DNA of 64,000 bases from Sindora glabra (lineage: Eukaryota > Streptophyta > Magnoliopsida > Fabales > Fabaceae), in NCBI GenBank assembly GCA_020226215.1, contig CM035232.1, forward strand, positions 80,688,693 through 80,752,692, read 5' to 3'. The notes below the pieces were generated by a model. The model saw only the letters and a list, made by a program, of their open reading frames with translations. It made no database searches and was not told the DNA's origin. This document shows positions 10,801 to 24,006 of the stretch, piece after piece. A program made the position numbers and the translations under genes. The first letter of the stretch is position 1. The number at the start of each line of letters is the position of its first letter.

Positions 10801-12179
10801 ATCTAATAGATAATAATAAAAAAATAGATACTAATTGATAACAACAACAAAAAGAATTATTAAAGCTTTTATGTAAAGTTTTTGAACTTGTGTTTATATA
10901 GTAAAATGCAATAGCATTAAAATTTACACGAAATTATCTCTAAACAAAGCACTGTTATCAAAATTTACAATAAGTTACATTATTAACCTAAATGTTACAT
11001 ATTCAAATACATAGAATTAAAACCACTTATTGTAATATAGTTGTGGCCTTAAGGAAATACTTTGCCTAAAGCTCTTGCACTTCATAAAGATTATCTTTAG
11101 TGTATTATTCTATGTTATCAAGGAAGCATTGCAATTATACATAATTAATATGTTAGTAATAAAACCAATTCTAGTAATCAAGCATATGAAGAGATGTTAA
11201 AAAGTTAAAGCAATTGCCTGAGTTAGGTTTCATCGATTATATATCATATTGGCTATATATATCATTATATAATAGGCATACTCCATATTGTGAATCTTTC
11301 TAAGGCACCACAATAAAATAGTAAGTCAATTTCATCCAATTAATGCATTGACTTCCATTTACAACATGCTACAATCTTACTTAAGAAACTTACCTTCATA
11401 TTGACTTATCTTATTTTTTATCTTTTTCCTTTCAATACTAGGCCTTGCTTATAGCATACATCTAGAGCATTGTCCAGGACCTTTCTCAAGGTCAAGAATA
11501 ATGGGTAGCCTAAAGGATCCAACTAGAAGATAGGCTTCTTCTTTAAATACAACATAACAATAATCCAATAATGTTTATAATACAATGGCAATCAAAATGT
11601 CAAAATCTATTTATGAAAAATTAAAAAAAACCACAACAACATATAAGTTAGACTTATCTTTCATGGTATGGTGCAAAATGGCATACTTTCCCTAAGCTTC
11701 ACTAATAACGCAGCCTCATTGTATTATTACCTCTTCTTGTTATTGTTTTAAGTCTATTGGTCGATTTAATATGGACACAGGAATCTATAATGAGCTCTCA
11801 AGGTATAGTAGTTATTACAATACCTACAACAAGATAAGCATAAGCTAAACACCTATTCAAGCAACAATTAAAGGTAAATAGTATTTATTCAAAGAAGATA
11901 AAATAAACTTATCTCACTTAGAGCTAGATGCAAGTGATATTAAGCTCATATTTCCTTAGAAGCTACAAGATGGTATCTTTTTAATAAATAGTAGATAAGA
12001 TGTTTCCACCATATATTCCTCTTTCGTGAGCTAAACTTGGGCTTAGGGGCCTTCGTGTGATCAAGCCCTACCCACAATGCCTTTTAATCTTGATTAAGAG
12101 GTCGTTAAAATATAAACCACAAGTTAATAAACTCAAATGATAAGGCTAATATAATTAATCATATAAAAAGTGAATGAAA
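10801..12179. other. Inside of the En/Spm-like insertion, no readable gene
   Basis: AT-rich sequence between the subterminal region and the transposase pseudogene. Some parts have codon-like texture on the minus strand but no motif could be assigned. Confidence 0.4.
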
Positions 12180-14050
12180 GGATAGGTAATGATACTTCTA
12201 CTAGGAATTGAATGAGGGCTTTTAGCCATGTGATGAAGGTCCCATAAGCTTTCTTAGTTATCTAAACTTCATCATTTAGTACTCGTACCTCAATTGTGTA
12301 ATCTAAAGGCTTGTTGACTACCAGTTTGACTTAATTGTCTAGCAATAGTCATGGTAAAGATCATAACTTTTCAAAACCTACTCGGTAGTGACTTTGCCTA
12401 TAGCTGGACTTGCCACTATCAAGGTATATAGGCCTTCACCTTATTCTATGTGAACCCTAACTATCAAAAGCTTAATTCATTGAAAGGGTTTAAAATGATA
12501 TTTACTTGGGGTGTGGTCTTTGAAATTTCTTCTCTGTTAGCGATTGTAGACAAAATGTTTAACACCTTTGACACACTAATGGTAAAAGGGTTGATAACCC
12601 TTTCTAATTAGTAATCCTAAGAAGTAGGCTAAGCAATGATCATAAAGGTTAATTCCTCCATATGAGCAATGGTTGTATGGGCTAGCTTTTCTATGTGAGT
12701 AATGGTTAAAGGGTTCAACTAGGCAGGTGCTACAAAATTCAATTATACAATTTGTAAGAAGGTAATTTGGTCTAACAAAGCATAAAGCTTCCATATCATA
12801 GGTGATATTCACTTAAAGGTCTTCTAATTTAAAGCCCTAAGGTCCTATTAGAAAGTGCTTTAATGCATTGAAGTAATCTTTAAGACTAATACCATGTTCA
12901 ATACCCTAAACATGATAGGGATGCTTTTTAGATCTTAATATTGTGATTAAGATGTCAATCTTCTCAATCGAACTAAAACTCACCCTAGGAGACCTACTAC
13001 ATAAGACTATCTTATAACATTCAACAAACCACAAATAATTAGGTTATTTTCATATGAAATAGAAGTTTTAAAAGCAAATAATACATTTTAAAGTAATTCT
13101 AAACACTTATAATTATTTCTGTAATAACTTAACTTATTAAGGTCATATACTACTCCTACTTGTCAATTCTAGCTTTCTTCCATAACTCTAAATGGGAAAT
13201 GGAAAGTGACTTATTGGTGTTGTCATCACCTTTGATTAAAAATAAGACTCTTTTTCACCAATTCTTGATTAAGCCTTTGATAGCCTTATCAAGAAATCCT
13301 ATATGGATATATATTTTTCTATCATTTCTACTAGCTTATTGCATTTAACTTTTATTCATAAAAAGACATATATTAGTTCACAAGTATAAATGATGTACAT
13401 AAAATATATTGATTAAAAGTGATTGCTTGAATGCCTAAATTTACCTAAACATGTTAAGTCCTACATTTTTCTAAAATTTTCTCCTAGGACTGCTAATTGA
13501 TGAAATTGAATTTTTTAAGTAGGTTTCCTTTTTTGCTTAGTTTAAGGATTGATATATTCCTACCTAAACTTTTTTTTAAAGTCTTTTCATCATTCCACCA
13601 ATTATAACAATATTTTTTTGTGCATTTAATAGGTGGTGGAAGATCAAAGACACTTTGCAAGAAAAAAACACATATAAAACTATTATATATGATTATTACG
13701 TCAATATAATTTTACATAGCTTTAGCATAAAGTAAAACAATCAAGTGTACATACCAAAACATCTTTCTAAAAGTTATCCTTCAATATTGGTATGACATGC
13801 CTTTACCCTATATAACCTATTAATATTTTGGTTTGTGTTATCAATCCAACGTAATTGCTCAGTGGCACTTTATTTGAACAAACTAGTTGCCCCTTGGCAT
13901 TGAACTCAACATTAACATATTAATTGTAGCCTACATAGTGATAGTACACCTTAATGTTGCAAAACCCTTCTTGATCTTTTAGGTGGAAGCAACCACCTTT
14001 CCAAAAGCATCCATATTTTAATCAAGATAGTGGTAGTTATACTAACTGTA
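12180..14050 (-). pseudogene. En/Spm-type plant transposase (PTTA, Transposase_24-like), decayed
   Basis: Minus-strand fragments in the right order for the plant En/Spm accessory transposase: FNAKGQLVCSNKVPLSNYVG with TKILIGYIG..HV near 13930-13780 (family pattern: K-G-Q-x-V then T-K-V-P-I-x-Y-x-x-W-x-H-V), a W.W.D...LK..F-like segment near 13620-13500, SISHLELWKKARIDK near 13210-13160 (family LELW..AR), and IEVRVLNDEV..TKKAYGTFITW near 12300-12200 (the C-terminal gVPLGe... GThVaWP region). Such proteins bind subterminal repeats during CACTA transposition. Many stops; no complete domain remains. Confidence 0.55.
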
Positions 14051-15124
14051 CTTATAAGAAATGCTATATGATAGGAAATACAAAACATATAACTTGGATT
14101 ACAAGCAATTGAACATAAGAAACATAATCATCATGCTTTATAGACTCCTCTACTAATTTATATAACTAAAGAGCAAATAAGATTCATTTCATGATATAAT
14201 ATATCTTATGCTCTAAAAGGATACAATAGTATGCAATGACAAAGGCATTACCATTAAATAAAGCATTAGCATAACCATATATCCCAAGTACAACTAAAAT
14301 TTAAAAGCATTAACAAACTTAATAAATGATATAAACCTAAACTTAGTGATAAAAGAGGCTATTATAAAATCACTATAAACATATATATATATATATATAT
14401 CACAATCAAATAAAGTCAAATAATCTACAAATATTTAAAAATATAATTATGAAAATGTGGAAAGATAATATACCTAGGAATGGTTATGATGACAAATATG
14501 AGCTTGAAGTTCATTGTGAATGAAATAGAGAACATAATGAAGGTTTAGGAATTATTAGAGAAATGATGAAAATAGAGGTTATCATTGAAAATGGTAGCAC
14601 CAAAAAAGCAAGAGTAAGAATAAAATAAAGGACAAAATAAAAGTTATATAGGCAAAAACTTTAAACATTAATTTTTTAATAAATAATAAGGGCCTTCAAT
14701 AAATAATGCCATTTTAATATAAAACAAATGTATAAAGTTAAGCCCATATTTATAAAAAAAAAAAACATTGTTCCTACCATTTTTAACATCAATTCTTAAA
14801 TATATTTGAAGTAGTGAGTTTGCTTACTACTTATTTAAGTAATGATTCAAATTACTCTTAACATTGGTTTAGTTAATAATTAGTGTCTTCAGTATCCTAA
14901 TAATTTTGAAAATGTTATTTTGTCTAAATAGATGTAAATTGCATTCTATAACCATCTTGGTAAATTTTCTAATAATTTAAAAAATGTCATCATGTCTAAA
15001 TAGACGTTAATGTTCCAAGTACTTTCAAACATTCCACCACATTAAAATAGATGTTAATGCTAACTTTAACCAATGTCTATCCATTGATTTCTATTTGTAA
15101 TTATATAACAATATTCTTTAAATG

Positions 15125-15480
15125 CCAAGTTATCACATTATTACCAAGAAAAAAATAATAATCACTTATAGACTGTCTTGTGAAAGGACATCTTGCCTAA
15201 TTAGAATCTAAGTAAAATTTTAAATCATTAATGAATGATAAGTATAATTATAACCTAAAGAGGAGGTGCCATTAATGTAACACAAATTTTTTTATCAATA
15301 GTAAGATATTATTATATAAAGTTATGCATGAATTAAGAGATTTGATTAATTGCAAAGGTAATATCAGGTTTGGTAAAAGTTAAATACAAAACCACCCATA
15401 AGATTTTGAAAAGTAATTTTATCCTTAGGTAATGGGTTTAAATAATCAAACATATTGGTTTTTTTATAACAATGATATGG
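15125..15480 (-). pseudogene. Ty1/copia RT end and RNase H start (fragment)
   Basis: Minus-strand fragments match the copia RT/RNase H join: LTFTKPDITFAINQIS.FMH (family LT.TRPDISFAV..VSQF), a GTSSLGYNY piece (family LRYLKGT...GL.Y), then ARCPFTRQSISDYYFFLGNN (family DWAG.P.TRRSTSGY.FLG.N). The next expected residues (SW.SKKQ...SRSSAEAEY) resume at 9457 beyond the inserted transposon. Frameshifts between the pieces make it a relic. Confidence 0.8.
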
Positions 15481-15904
15481 AAATGAGTTTACAATTTGCT
15501 AAACAACTTTAAAAAGTAGGGTAAAATATATTGATGTTAATGTTGTAAAGTAAATGTTAGGAAAAAATGATAAAAAAAGCCAAGAATATGAGTTAGAATT
15601 TTAAAATTTTTTCCCAAAATCTTAGATTATGTTATTTTTTAATTAATCCATAAAGAATCATATAGCTCAAGTAAAACTAAAATTAAACTTTAGGTTATAC
15701 CTTTTTGAGAGATATTGTTAAAATTTTTGATCTTCAAACTTATGTTTAATCTTTAACACCATTTGTGATCCACATGAACTAAATAAATCTAAGTGTCTAC
15801 TAAGATTCACAAATTAAGTAAAGTAGGAAATTCAACTCTTTTGACAAAAAATGTGCTCTTTTAGGAATCATGCATTCACTTAGGTAAAGTTGATGTTTGA
15901 AAGC

Positions 15905-15936
<32 letters not shown>

Positions 15937-16560
15937 TATGAAATATTATACTAGGAGAAGATTTTAGTGCATAACACATGAGCTAAGATTTCATATAACA
16001 CCATTACAATAAAAGTCCAATACGAGAGATTACACTAGGAAATGTTTAAAGGTAGCGCACATGTTAGGGTTTTCCTCTTACATATGTTGTCTATTTTTCT
16101 AAAAAGATAGGCTACATAACTAAGGTAAATATTCTAGGTTGTTTACTGCCCTTTTGGTCCAAATGAGTCTATACTTCTTTTATTATGTTACTATAAGTCT
16201 AAACTCATAAGCTCTCTTATGTAATTATAAATCTAATTCTTTAATTATTTTAATTCATTAATTAAAACATTTTTCAAGTAAAGAACAATTTATTAATTAT
16301 AAATTTAATTCTCTAATTATTTTACAAAAAATTAATTTTCTAAGTAAAGAATCATTCCTCCACTTATGATCTCCTCCAAAGCTAATGTAAATGTTTATGT
16401 AATATTTAAATATTAATAATATTAGTATTAAAAGTATTTAGCAAGGCTTTTATAGGAGTAGATTGCAAAGATCAATCCTAAGTTATCCTCTAAACTCGTG
16501 ACATTAGGAGTAATCTCTACACTAATGATAAAATCTCTTCACTCCTTATTGCTCGATGAT
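15481..16560. other. AT-rich spacer with a GA microsatellite
   Basis: Expected to hold upstream copia pol sequence, but none is readable on the minus strand. A (GA)n run lies at about 15905-15936. No gene seen. Confidence 0.45.
15905..15936. repeat. (GA)n microsatellite
   Basis: A near-perfect GA run with one AAAG interruption. It could act as a purine tract, but no gene starts beside it. Confidence 0.9.
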
Positions 16561-16564
16561 TCTA

Positions 16565-17790
16565 TCTTTATAATGACCTTTTCAATTTTTTTCCATTTTA
16601 ACTTGTTGAGGTTACTTTATTGAGATATTAGCATCAGGACTTTTGTAAGCATCTCCTACTGAAGTCCATAAGGCATCCATCTTTGCATCATTAGAAAGAA
16701 TCACATCGCTAAAAATATCCACATTAATATCTTTTTTGCTCTCTCCAACAAATGGTTAATGTCGAGGTTATGAAGAGACCTCTTTATTAACCTTTAATTA
16801 AGACATGGCATAAAGGCATTTTCTCTTCTCAAGCTTCACATGCCTTTACCTTACTTTTCAAGAAAGAGTCATTGTTAAAAATAAAAAAAAAGAGAAGAAA
16901 ATCATAGGGCAATATGAGTATAATCAACAATTATAGCTAAAGAAGGCATTGACATTACTTGGAAGTTTTCTTTTAATGTGGCTAATCTAAAGGAATGTAA
17001 CAAGTTAATTAAAAAAAGTAATTATAATAAAAGCAAAATAACTAATTCATAGACTATGATTATGAGAAACACAAGTTATTTAAAATGATAAGTTAGAAAG
17101 AGCATGAATGGTGCTAGAAGCATTATTCATCATCACATCTTAAGAATCCTCCTCCTTTTTATAACCCTTCAAATAAAGCTTTTCCTTTGAAATATGGATA
17201 TCTTTAGGCATTAGGAGTTTTGTGAACATCTCCTACTAAAATTGGCTAAGAGGCATCAAACTCTACATTAGTAGGAAGAAACATGTCTTAAAAAATATCT
17301 ACATCAATATTCCTTTCAACATCTCTAGTAAATGGTTTCTTGTGAGGTCATAAAAAGACCTCCTTATTGGTCCTCAATAAAGATGCTACATGAAAATGCT
17401 TTCTCTTCTTAGGTTTCATATATCCTTGACTAACATCTAAAAAAAGTCATTGTTAGAAACAAAAAAGAGAAAAAAAACCATAAAGCAATATAAAAGATTT
17501 ACCAATGTGAGTATAATCAACAATTGTACCTAGAGAGGGAATTGATGCTACTTAAAAGCTTTCTTTGGATGCGACTTTTTTGAAAGAATGTAGCAAGTTA
17601 GTAGAATAGGTGGTTTTAATAAAAGTAAAACAACCAAGTCATGAATTATAATCTAAATGAGTGGAAAATCAATAAGGTAGAAAGAGCATGAATGGTGCTA
17701 AAAGACTTATTCACCATTGCATTTAAGGGATCTTTTTCCCTTTCATAACCTTTTAAATGGAGCTCTTCATCTAAAATATAGTCATCCTCT
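16565..17790 (-). repeat. Tandem duplication of a coding-like segment (two units of about 600 bp)
   Basis: Unit 1 (about 16565-17155) and unit 2 (about 17156-17790) share many segments in the same order: CATCTCCTACT, AGGCATC, a GACCTCCTTATT-like piece, TTTCTCTTCT, GAGTATAATCAACAATT, and AGAAAGAGCATGAATGGTGC near the end. On the minus strand both read as degraded protein; unit 2 gives DVERNIDVDIF.DMFLPTNV and ILVGDVHKTPN. The segment lies downstream of the PMD pseudogene on the same strand and is probably its 3' part. I do not recognise the duplicated domain. Confidence 0.65.
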
Positions 17791-18279
17791 CCCTCTTGCT
17801 TTTCAACTTCTTCTTCATTGTGGTATCTCTTAGGACTTGTAAATTAAAATATAAAGGTAAAATAGATAACAACAACTAACTTAAAAGTAGAAATAAGCAT
17901 GAAGATCTTTAATATGGTGTAAAGGTGTGCTAGGAAGGCATTTGAGTTAGTCATATTTAACTTTTTTTTATGGAGGAGATATAGTTCCTTAGAAGATCCA
18001 ACTGTTCTCTTGTCACAATCATTTTACCTATTAAAATTCTCACCTTGAAGTCTTAATGATTTTATAATTGCTAGCTTTGTTGCTTTAGACTTTTTAGCTT
18101 TTTGCTTGGGCACTTTGAAAAAAGTGACAATGGTTTCCTTTTCCTTACCTTTCCCTCCTTTTAATTAGGAAAAATGACTATATAAATGATCAATTCTTAG
18201 CATTATTTTTAAGAAACTATAATGGGTGTCCATTGTAATGGAGTGCAAGACAATTCTTTGTTTTTTAAACTTTTAGCTT
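17791..18279 (-). other. Linker between the PMD segment and its duplicated 3' segment
   Basis: Same-strand, codon-like but broken sequence; lysine/serine-rich when read on the minus strand. No domain could be assigned. Confidence 0.35.
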
Positions 18280-19903
18280 ATTTAGCCATAATTTTGAGCA
18301 ATGTCCATTATGGGTTGCAAAAGGAAAGACTTCCATTTGATAAGCAATTAGGTTATTAAGAGACTAAAAACCTTTAAAGGTGACCCAAGATCATATTTAT
18401 TCTAAAAATAGTAGGGTGAAAAGTTATGATACATTTGATCAAATCCAAAGTGATGTGCCACCATGTTAAGGTGATATTTGGTAATGAAAAGGCATCACGA
18501 GCAGGATAAAAAATGTCCTATAGGTTAAAAAAAAACTATGAGGTTGACAAAGATAATGATGAAAAGCTAGTGATCAAAGTTACTTTCTCTCTATCCCTTA
18601 TTTGGAGGAGCATAATTCTTATGCTTTCTAGTCTTATTATAGTGAAGCCCCACTCTATCATAACCTAAGCTTCCCACCATATAGGGTCTAAAGTGGAAGG
18701 AAGAAAAATTATTTATGATGCCCACTAGTGATACTTTTTTTTGGACTTCCTTTATTTCCAAGACTGGGATAAATCTTACTTGTAGGAACTGACCTCTCTA
18801 GGGAAGTATAGGAATGAAAATGGTCATATAAGAACAGTTGAAGGAAAAAGGCATCCACAAAGCTATTATCAATGTAACTATATTGGAATGAGTAATTTGC
18901 CCTAAAATTTGTATAAATAAAGGTAAAGATGGCTAAAATAAGGGGAGCTAAAGCTAGTCACTTGCTTGACACTACATAGGTTGTTATTAGAAATACACTT
19001 AGGCTAATTGTGTCACCAAGTTATCATGGAAAAATAAAATCTCTAAGCTAATGAGCCATTAACATGAGTAAAAATAGGTTATCTTCTTCATTTAAGCAAG
19101 TATCTTTGTTACACACAAGAATATTCCTTTCCATCACCATTAAGTTTTCTTATCTAGGGTCCCAAAGGAATACTTTAACCATTTAGTGAAAGTATACTTT
19201 CTTGCTAGATCATGCTGCAACACTTTCATTGAATGTAAAGTATTCCTTTTAGCTACATTTAGGAAAACATTCCTTCTTATGGTATGTTATAAAGGCTATA
19301 TTGTTTATATAAGAAAGCCAAGTTATGTCCACCTCACTTAAAAAAGGAAGCTAATAAAATGCATAAACATTTTCCAAGGTAGGAGTATATTCCCCCCACT
19401 TTATCATGAACCTATGAGCATCATTAGCCCATTATTTGGCTAAATAATATACATCATTTATGTTTTCTTTCACATAAAGACACATAAAAAATTAGATTAT
19501 TATTGTAAGTCTTACTTTATTAAAAAGCTTTTTATGATCATTGGTCTCGAGAACCTCCCATGTCCAAGCATTAAAACCTTCAATAGGAGAGGATTTAGAA
19601 AGAAACTTCATTATATTGAAAGAAAGACTTTTACTCACTAGCTTAGGTAATAGCATTTGCCTAACATAATTAGAAGAATGAAAGGAGTTATTCTCCAAGT
19701 AACACGTCTGCATGTCATCATAACTAAAGAACCCCTCCTTAAAGTGCTCAATATCCTCAAAACTCTAAGGAAGGTATCATAATAATTATCGTGGTCACTT
19801 GTATATATCCCCTACCTTCCTTTATCAAATATTAGTAAAAAGGACTTAATCTAACCATTATAAATGTAGGCATCAAAGCCTTTGTTGTAATAACATCCAC
19901 CAT
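18280..19903 (-). pseudogene. Plant-mobile-domain (PMD) transposon protein, decayed
   Basis: Start ATG at 19903 (MVDVITTKALMPTFIMVR), then after frameshifts SFEDIEHFKEGFFSYDDMQT, FLSKSSPIEGFNAWTWEVLE with NDHKKLF (about 19600-19510), a W.P-type segment with GEYTPTLENVYAFY.LPFL (about 19400-19340) and MVAHHFGFDQM (about 18450). This order, including the GE.T.TLEDV..L.GLP core, fits the plant mobile domain (aminotransferase-like), found in transposons and in the host MAIN/MAIL proteins. Several stops interrupt it. It has its own TATA box at 20812-20801. Biochemical role of transposon PMD proteins is not established. Confidence 0.6.
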
Positions 19904-20800
19904 TGTGAAAGTTTAACCCTCGCTTAAGGAAGAAAAAAACTTAAGCAAGCTTTAGAGTAAAGATAAAAAGAAAAAAGTTCTTAGGAAAATACTAAATTTC
20001 AAAACTAAAAGAGGTAAAATAAGTTGAATAAATAAAAAGTTTAACTTATATAAAGGCTTAACCAGTGTAATAATCTAAAATATCACAATGTTCCATTAAA
20101 AAGGACCATCACTAATGCTTTAGCTCACTTTACAAATGACAAATAAGTCACTTTGATTAATGTCCCATATTACTTCATTAGGGATATAGTTCCTAAAGGA
20201 CACCATTAAAGCATTGGTTCACTTTGCAAAATGTGGCCTACAAAAAACTTGTCTAGAAGGTCATTGTAACTTAAAATGACCATCTAACCTTCACAAAAAT
20301 GGTAAAGGATACATGCCTTTTGCCTTTCTTTTCATCTTAACGGTCTATGTGCAAGGGGCTTGCTATTACTAACTAAGGCCAAAAGGCCTAACTTCAAAAC
20401 TACTCCTCAAATAAAGAAAATAATGGGAAAAAACTTAAAAAGTTTATTAGGCCACCAAAAAAGGTCTAATCTTCTAAAGGAAATTTAGTCTTTAAAAAGG
20501 CCTATTAAACATCAATAATATAGGGGTTAAATCACTTAGCTCGAAAAAGAGTCTACAAAAAATACCCCCTTTCTAGACTATTTCCTAGCTAAAAAAGGAA
20601 TATTAACTATTATGTCCTTAAAAACATCACTATTTAGAAGTCTATATGAATAAGATCTCATGGAGGTGAAAGCCAACTAGTGGTTATCTAACCTAAGGGC
20701 ATAGGTTGCTTTGATTTTAAGAATATAAAAACTCTTTTCTACTAACTTCTTGAGAACTTTTAGAGTATATAGCTTAATAAAATTAAAACAAGGGCTTTGC
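19904..20800 (-). other. Probable 5' leader of the PMD transposon gene
   Basis: Lies between the TATA box and the candidate start codon. Pyrimidine- and GGCCTTT-rich pieces differ in texture from the flanking AT-rich DNA. Leader introns may be present; none could be fixed. Confidence 0.35.
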
Positions 20801-20812
20801 CCCTATTTATAG
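20801..20812 (-). promoter_or_regulatory. TATA box of the PMD transposon gene
   Basis: The minus strand reads CTATAAATAGGG, a strong plant TATA box. It is followed by GC-balanced, leader-like sequence and lies about 0.9 kb upstream of the PMD start codon. A 5'UTR intron would be plausible in between but is not proven. Confidence 0.55.
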
Positions 20813-23800
20813 AAAATGTGAGCAAGTCTTGCCTTCCCTCCTTATCATAAATCTTTTCGATTAAAGCAAATGAAGGACCTCCATACTTTCTAAATCATCC
20901 ATATTAGAAAAGACAAAACTTGACCATGTTAGAATCTTTAACTACTTAGTGGTGCCACTACTACCTCACATAAAACTTAGTACCTTGTCTTATAATGCAC
21001 CTTTTGTTCCCCCATATCACTAATTAATATGATCTTTCATGCTAAATTGTTACTACTTTAACCTATACCTCCTTATTAACACCCTATCACTATAAATACC
21101 CGTTCGTCACAAATCCTAAGACATCCAACCATTTACTTTATCATTAAGAATCCCAAAAGGTGCTAGAAAGTATATGGATAATGGTCTTTTCTTGCCCCAT
21201 TTAGTGACTTTAGTTTGAAGTGTTTATTCTTTGCTCCGCCTTTTGAACCACTTTTTAGGATTCCATTATTGTACTTACATTTCCCATCTTTCCTGAGTCT
21301 ATCTTTCCATAAAGTAACATGTATATTTATAAAAAGAATTGTACTTTTATAACATAACATATCATGTAAAAATCTATAATAGTAACTAAAGGGAATTTAT
21401 CATGTTCTCATGTCATTCTTGAACTTAGTTTAGGAAACACTATGATATAGCACTTAAACTTACCATCCCATACCATATATAGTGTGTCATAGTCTATCTT
21501 GCATTGACCTTCCTATTAGTCATCTTATGCACTAGCTAGGTCTTATCATCATGCCTTTAGGAAAGTCATACCATGCCACGTGCTACACTTCCTTGATCAC
21601 CACCAATCCTTTAGATGAATCACATCAAATTTTGTACTCCAAACATCTGTGTAGTACATTTATAAGCATCTCCATACCTACTATACTAGAGCCAGATACA
21701 TGGAATCCTCAATCAATAGAGTTTCTTATCTACTCTTAGTATTTAAGTAACCTTTTAGCTCTTTTCATCAAAAATAATAATTTTGTTCTTAGCCCTAAGA
21801 TCGCCAATTACTAACCTAATCTTAAGTTTCTACCTTTGCTAATCCAATTATACCATTTTTGTTATTATCATTTCTAAATTAACTTTATTCTAATTATTTA
21901 TACTAAAATGGTGAAAATACTTTCCACTTAAACAAGCATATAAGTGTAGTAAACATACATATCATGCTAACTAAGTAGTTTAAATTATCTAAATATTAAT
22001 TATCTATTCTTAGTAAACAATAATAGTTTAGAATATTTTTAGAAAATAAATATATACATATATATATTTATACTTGAGAAAAGGAGGTTGATCAGGTAAA
22101 TTCTTATTCACCTTAAGAAAAAAGTGTTCTCTTTAAAAGCTTAACTCATAGCCTCCACTTAGGACTCCTTAATCCTGTCAATTGTTAGAAAGACATTTCA
22201 ATAACCTAAAGGAAAAAAGAAATTAAAATTTTAGGCAAAAAATGCTAAAGGTAAATGAAACAACCTTTCAAGCTAAAATTCTTACCTTTAGCTTTAACTT
22301 TTGCAATATGATAGCTATAACTTTATTTTTATGAGCTTTTCCCTTTTTAGAGAACCTTAAAAATGAAAATAAGATTGTGAAATGCACTGAGGGGAAACCT
22401 TAATTTAGGCTTCTGAACAAAGCCATTTAATTATTAATTAGTAAATCAATTGGATATGGCTAATCGATTAGTTTATTAGGTTCCACACCATTTTCATGAT
22501 GTAAAATCTTGACCCAACTAGTCCAAAGCTAGACTTCCTACATGCCTTTTTGTATTTTACCTAAGTCTAAACCTATTTTCTACTAGGACTGCTTAAGGCA
22601 TTACAATTTCATGCAACAAATACAACTAAATGTCAATATCAAATTAAAAAAAATCATTTCTTTCTCTAAATCTTTAACTAAGACTTCAATAATTCAAGCA
22701 AAAGGATCAATATCTTTCAAGAGTATATAAGTAAAAAAAAACATATTTCTTTATGTGAATTTGCAAGTTCTAGGAAAAGGATAACTGAATAAAAGGTATA
22801 AGCATTAAAGCACTTAAGCAAATCTTTCCTGACTTCCTTTAGTATCTCTTTGTACTCAATAATAAAGGCTTAATTTTCTATTATAGTTGTAGAGGGCATT
22901 TGAATGTTAAAGACCATTAATAGCCTAAAAAGGAAAAGTTGAACTGACTTTCACTTCAAATGTCGATCCGATTCAACTTGTTTGAATTTATCTTTGAATT
23001 TTATGTAGAAAAGTAGTATGCTTTTCCTTTGTCTTAGTGCAGCATAACTAGCCATTAGAGATCTTTTAAGAACAATCACATACTAAAAAGTCTAAGCATC
23101 TAAAAAGAAGAAAAACATATACAAAAAGGTGAAATAAAATAATTGTTATAATGATGTCACATTACCTTCTGCTTGTGTTTTTGAAAGGTTTATTTAATCA
23201 ATGGAACAACCTTAAACTATCCAAGCCCCAAACTTTGCTAATAAAAAGTTATCTTTATTTATTCATCAATTAGATTTATCAATTGCAAGATTAAAACTCA
23301 ATAAGGAACTCATCATCAAAACATCTCACATTAAATAATCAATTAAATGATAAAGGATGGGATGAACCAAACTTTAGGCTTTTTAAGTTAAATGGATCAA
23401 ATAATGCTAGAAAATAACAAATTTCCAAGGATGTTTTTTACTATTTCAACTTTATGGGAAATAAATAGGGTCTCATAGGAAATAAATGGGGTTTCATTTT
23501 CCTAATATGTGTTTATTTCCCATAGTAGTTAACCATTTTCCTAAAGGAGAGGGTCGTGTGTATTTGAAAATAAATAGTATTCCTAAGGTTCACAATGTGG
23601 AAATTAAAGTGCCCTATTTTATTTAACATTTTAAGGCATTTTTTTAGGCAATGTTGTCAAAAAAGTGACTATATATTTAGTCCCAATGCCAAGGCTCTCA
23701 TTTTTCACTTTCCTTTTCCTTTTCTCCTTATCCTTCATCATTTTTTTACAATCTCTGTTATTGATTAAGGTTTGTTCTAGCCTTTGATTGCATTTTCTAT

Positions 23801-24006
23801 TCTCTTCATCAATGTTAAGTATTTTACCCATTATTTTCTTAATATTTTGTCTAAATTTTTTTATGATATTGTGATTATATATATTTTACATGAATTATTT
23901 TATCTTTGGATCTAAGAATCCTAAATGTAGAAAAGTTTTTTATGTGCTCTATTTGTGATAAAGATGTTGTGGTTATGGTGAATATGGTTTTATTTTGTTG
24001 TTTAGG
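20813..24006. other. Intergenic or element-end DNA upstream of the PMD gene, unresolved
   Basis: Includes sequence upstream of the PMD promoter and an AT-rich stretch to the next LTR. Short ORFs here (e.g. 21360-21163 and 23831-23631, minus strand) lack recognisable motifs and conserved neighbours. An inverted pair GGGAAATAAATAGG / TTATTTCCC near 23456-23522 is a local hairpin. No gene supported. Confidence 0.4.

Larger units (their letters stand above)
9438..15124 (-). mobile_element. CACTA/En-Spm-like transposon inserted in the copia RNase H (about 5.7 kb)
   Basis: The copia frame breaks between VI.W on the right (about 15125) and KQNTISRS on the left (about 9438), so everything between was inserted. 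It carries a minus-strand plant-transposase pseudogene (12180-14050) and, toward both ends, CACTA-type subterminal sequence: CCAATGTCTATCCATTGATT near 15070 and CGATGTCTTATTATATAAGACATC near 10718. The left end reads ACTATTATAGAAATG, close to a CACTA terminus with its first base changed; the right end is too decayed to pair confidently. Exact ends and target duplication are therefore uncertain, and other small elements may be nested inside. Confidence 0.55.

Noticed and set aside
16565..17790. The 600-bp repeats as a CRISPR-like or satellite array
   Set aside because: Only two units, plant context, and the units read as degraded protein on the gene's strand.
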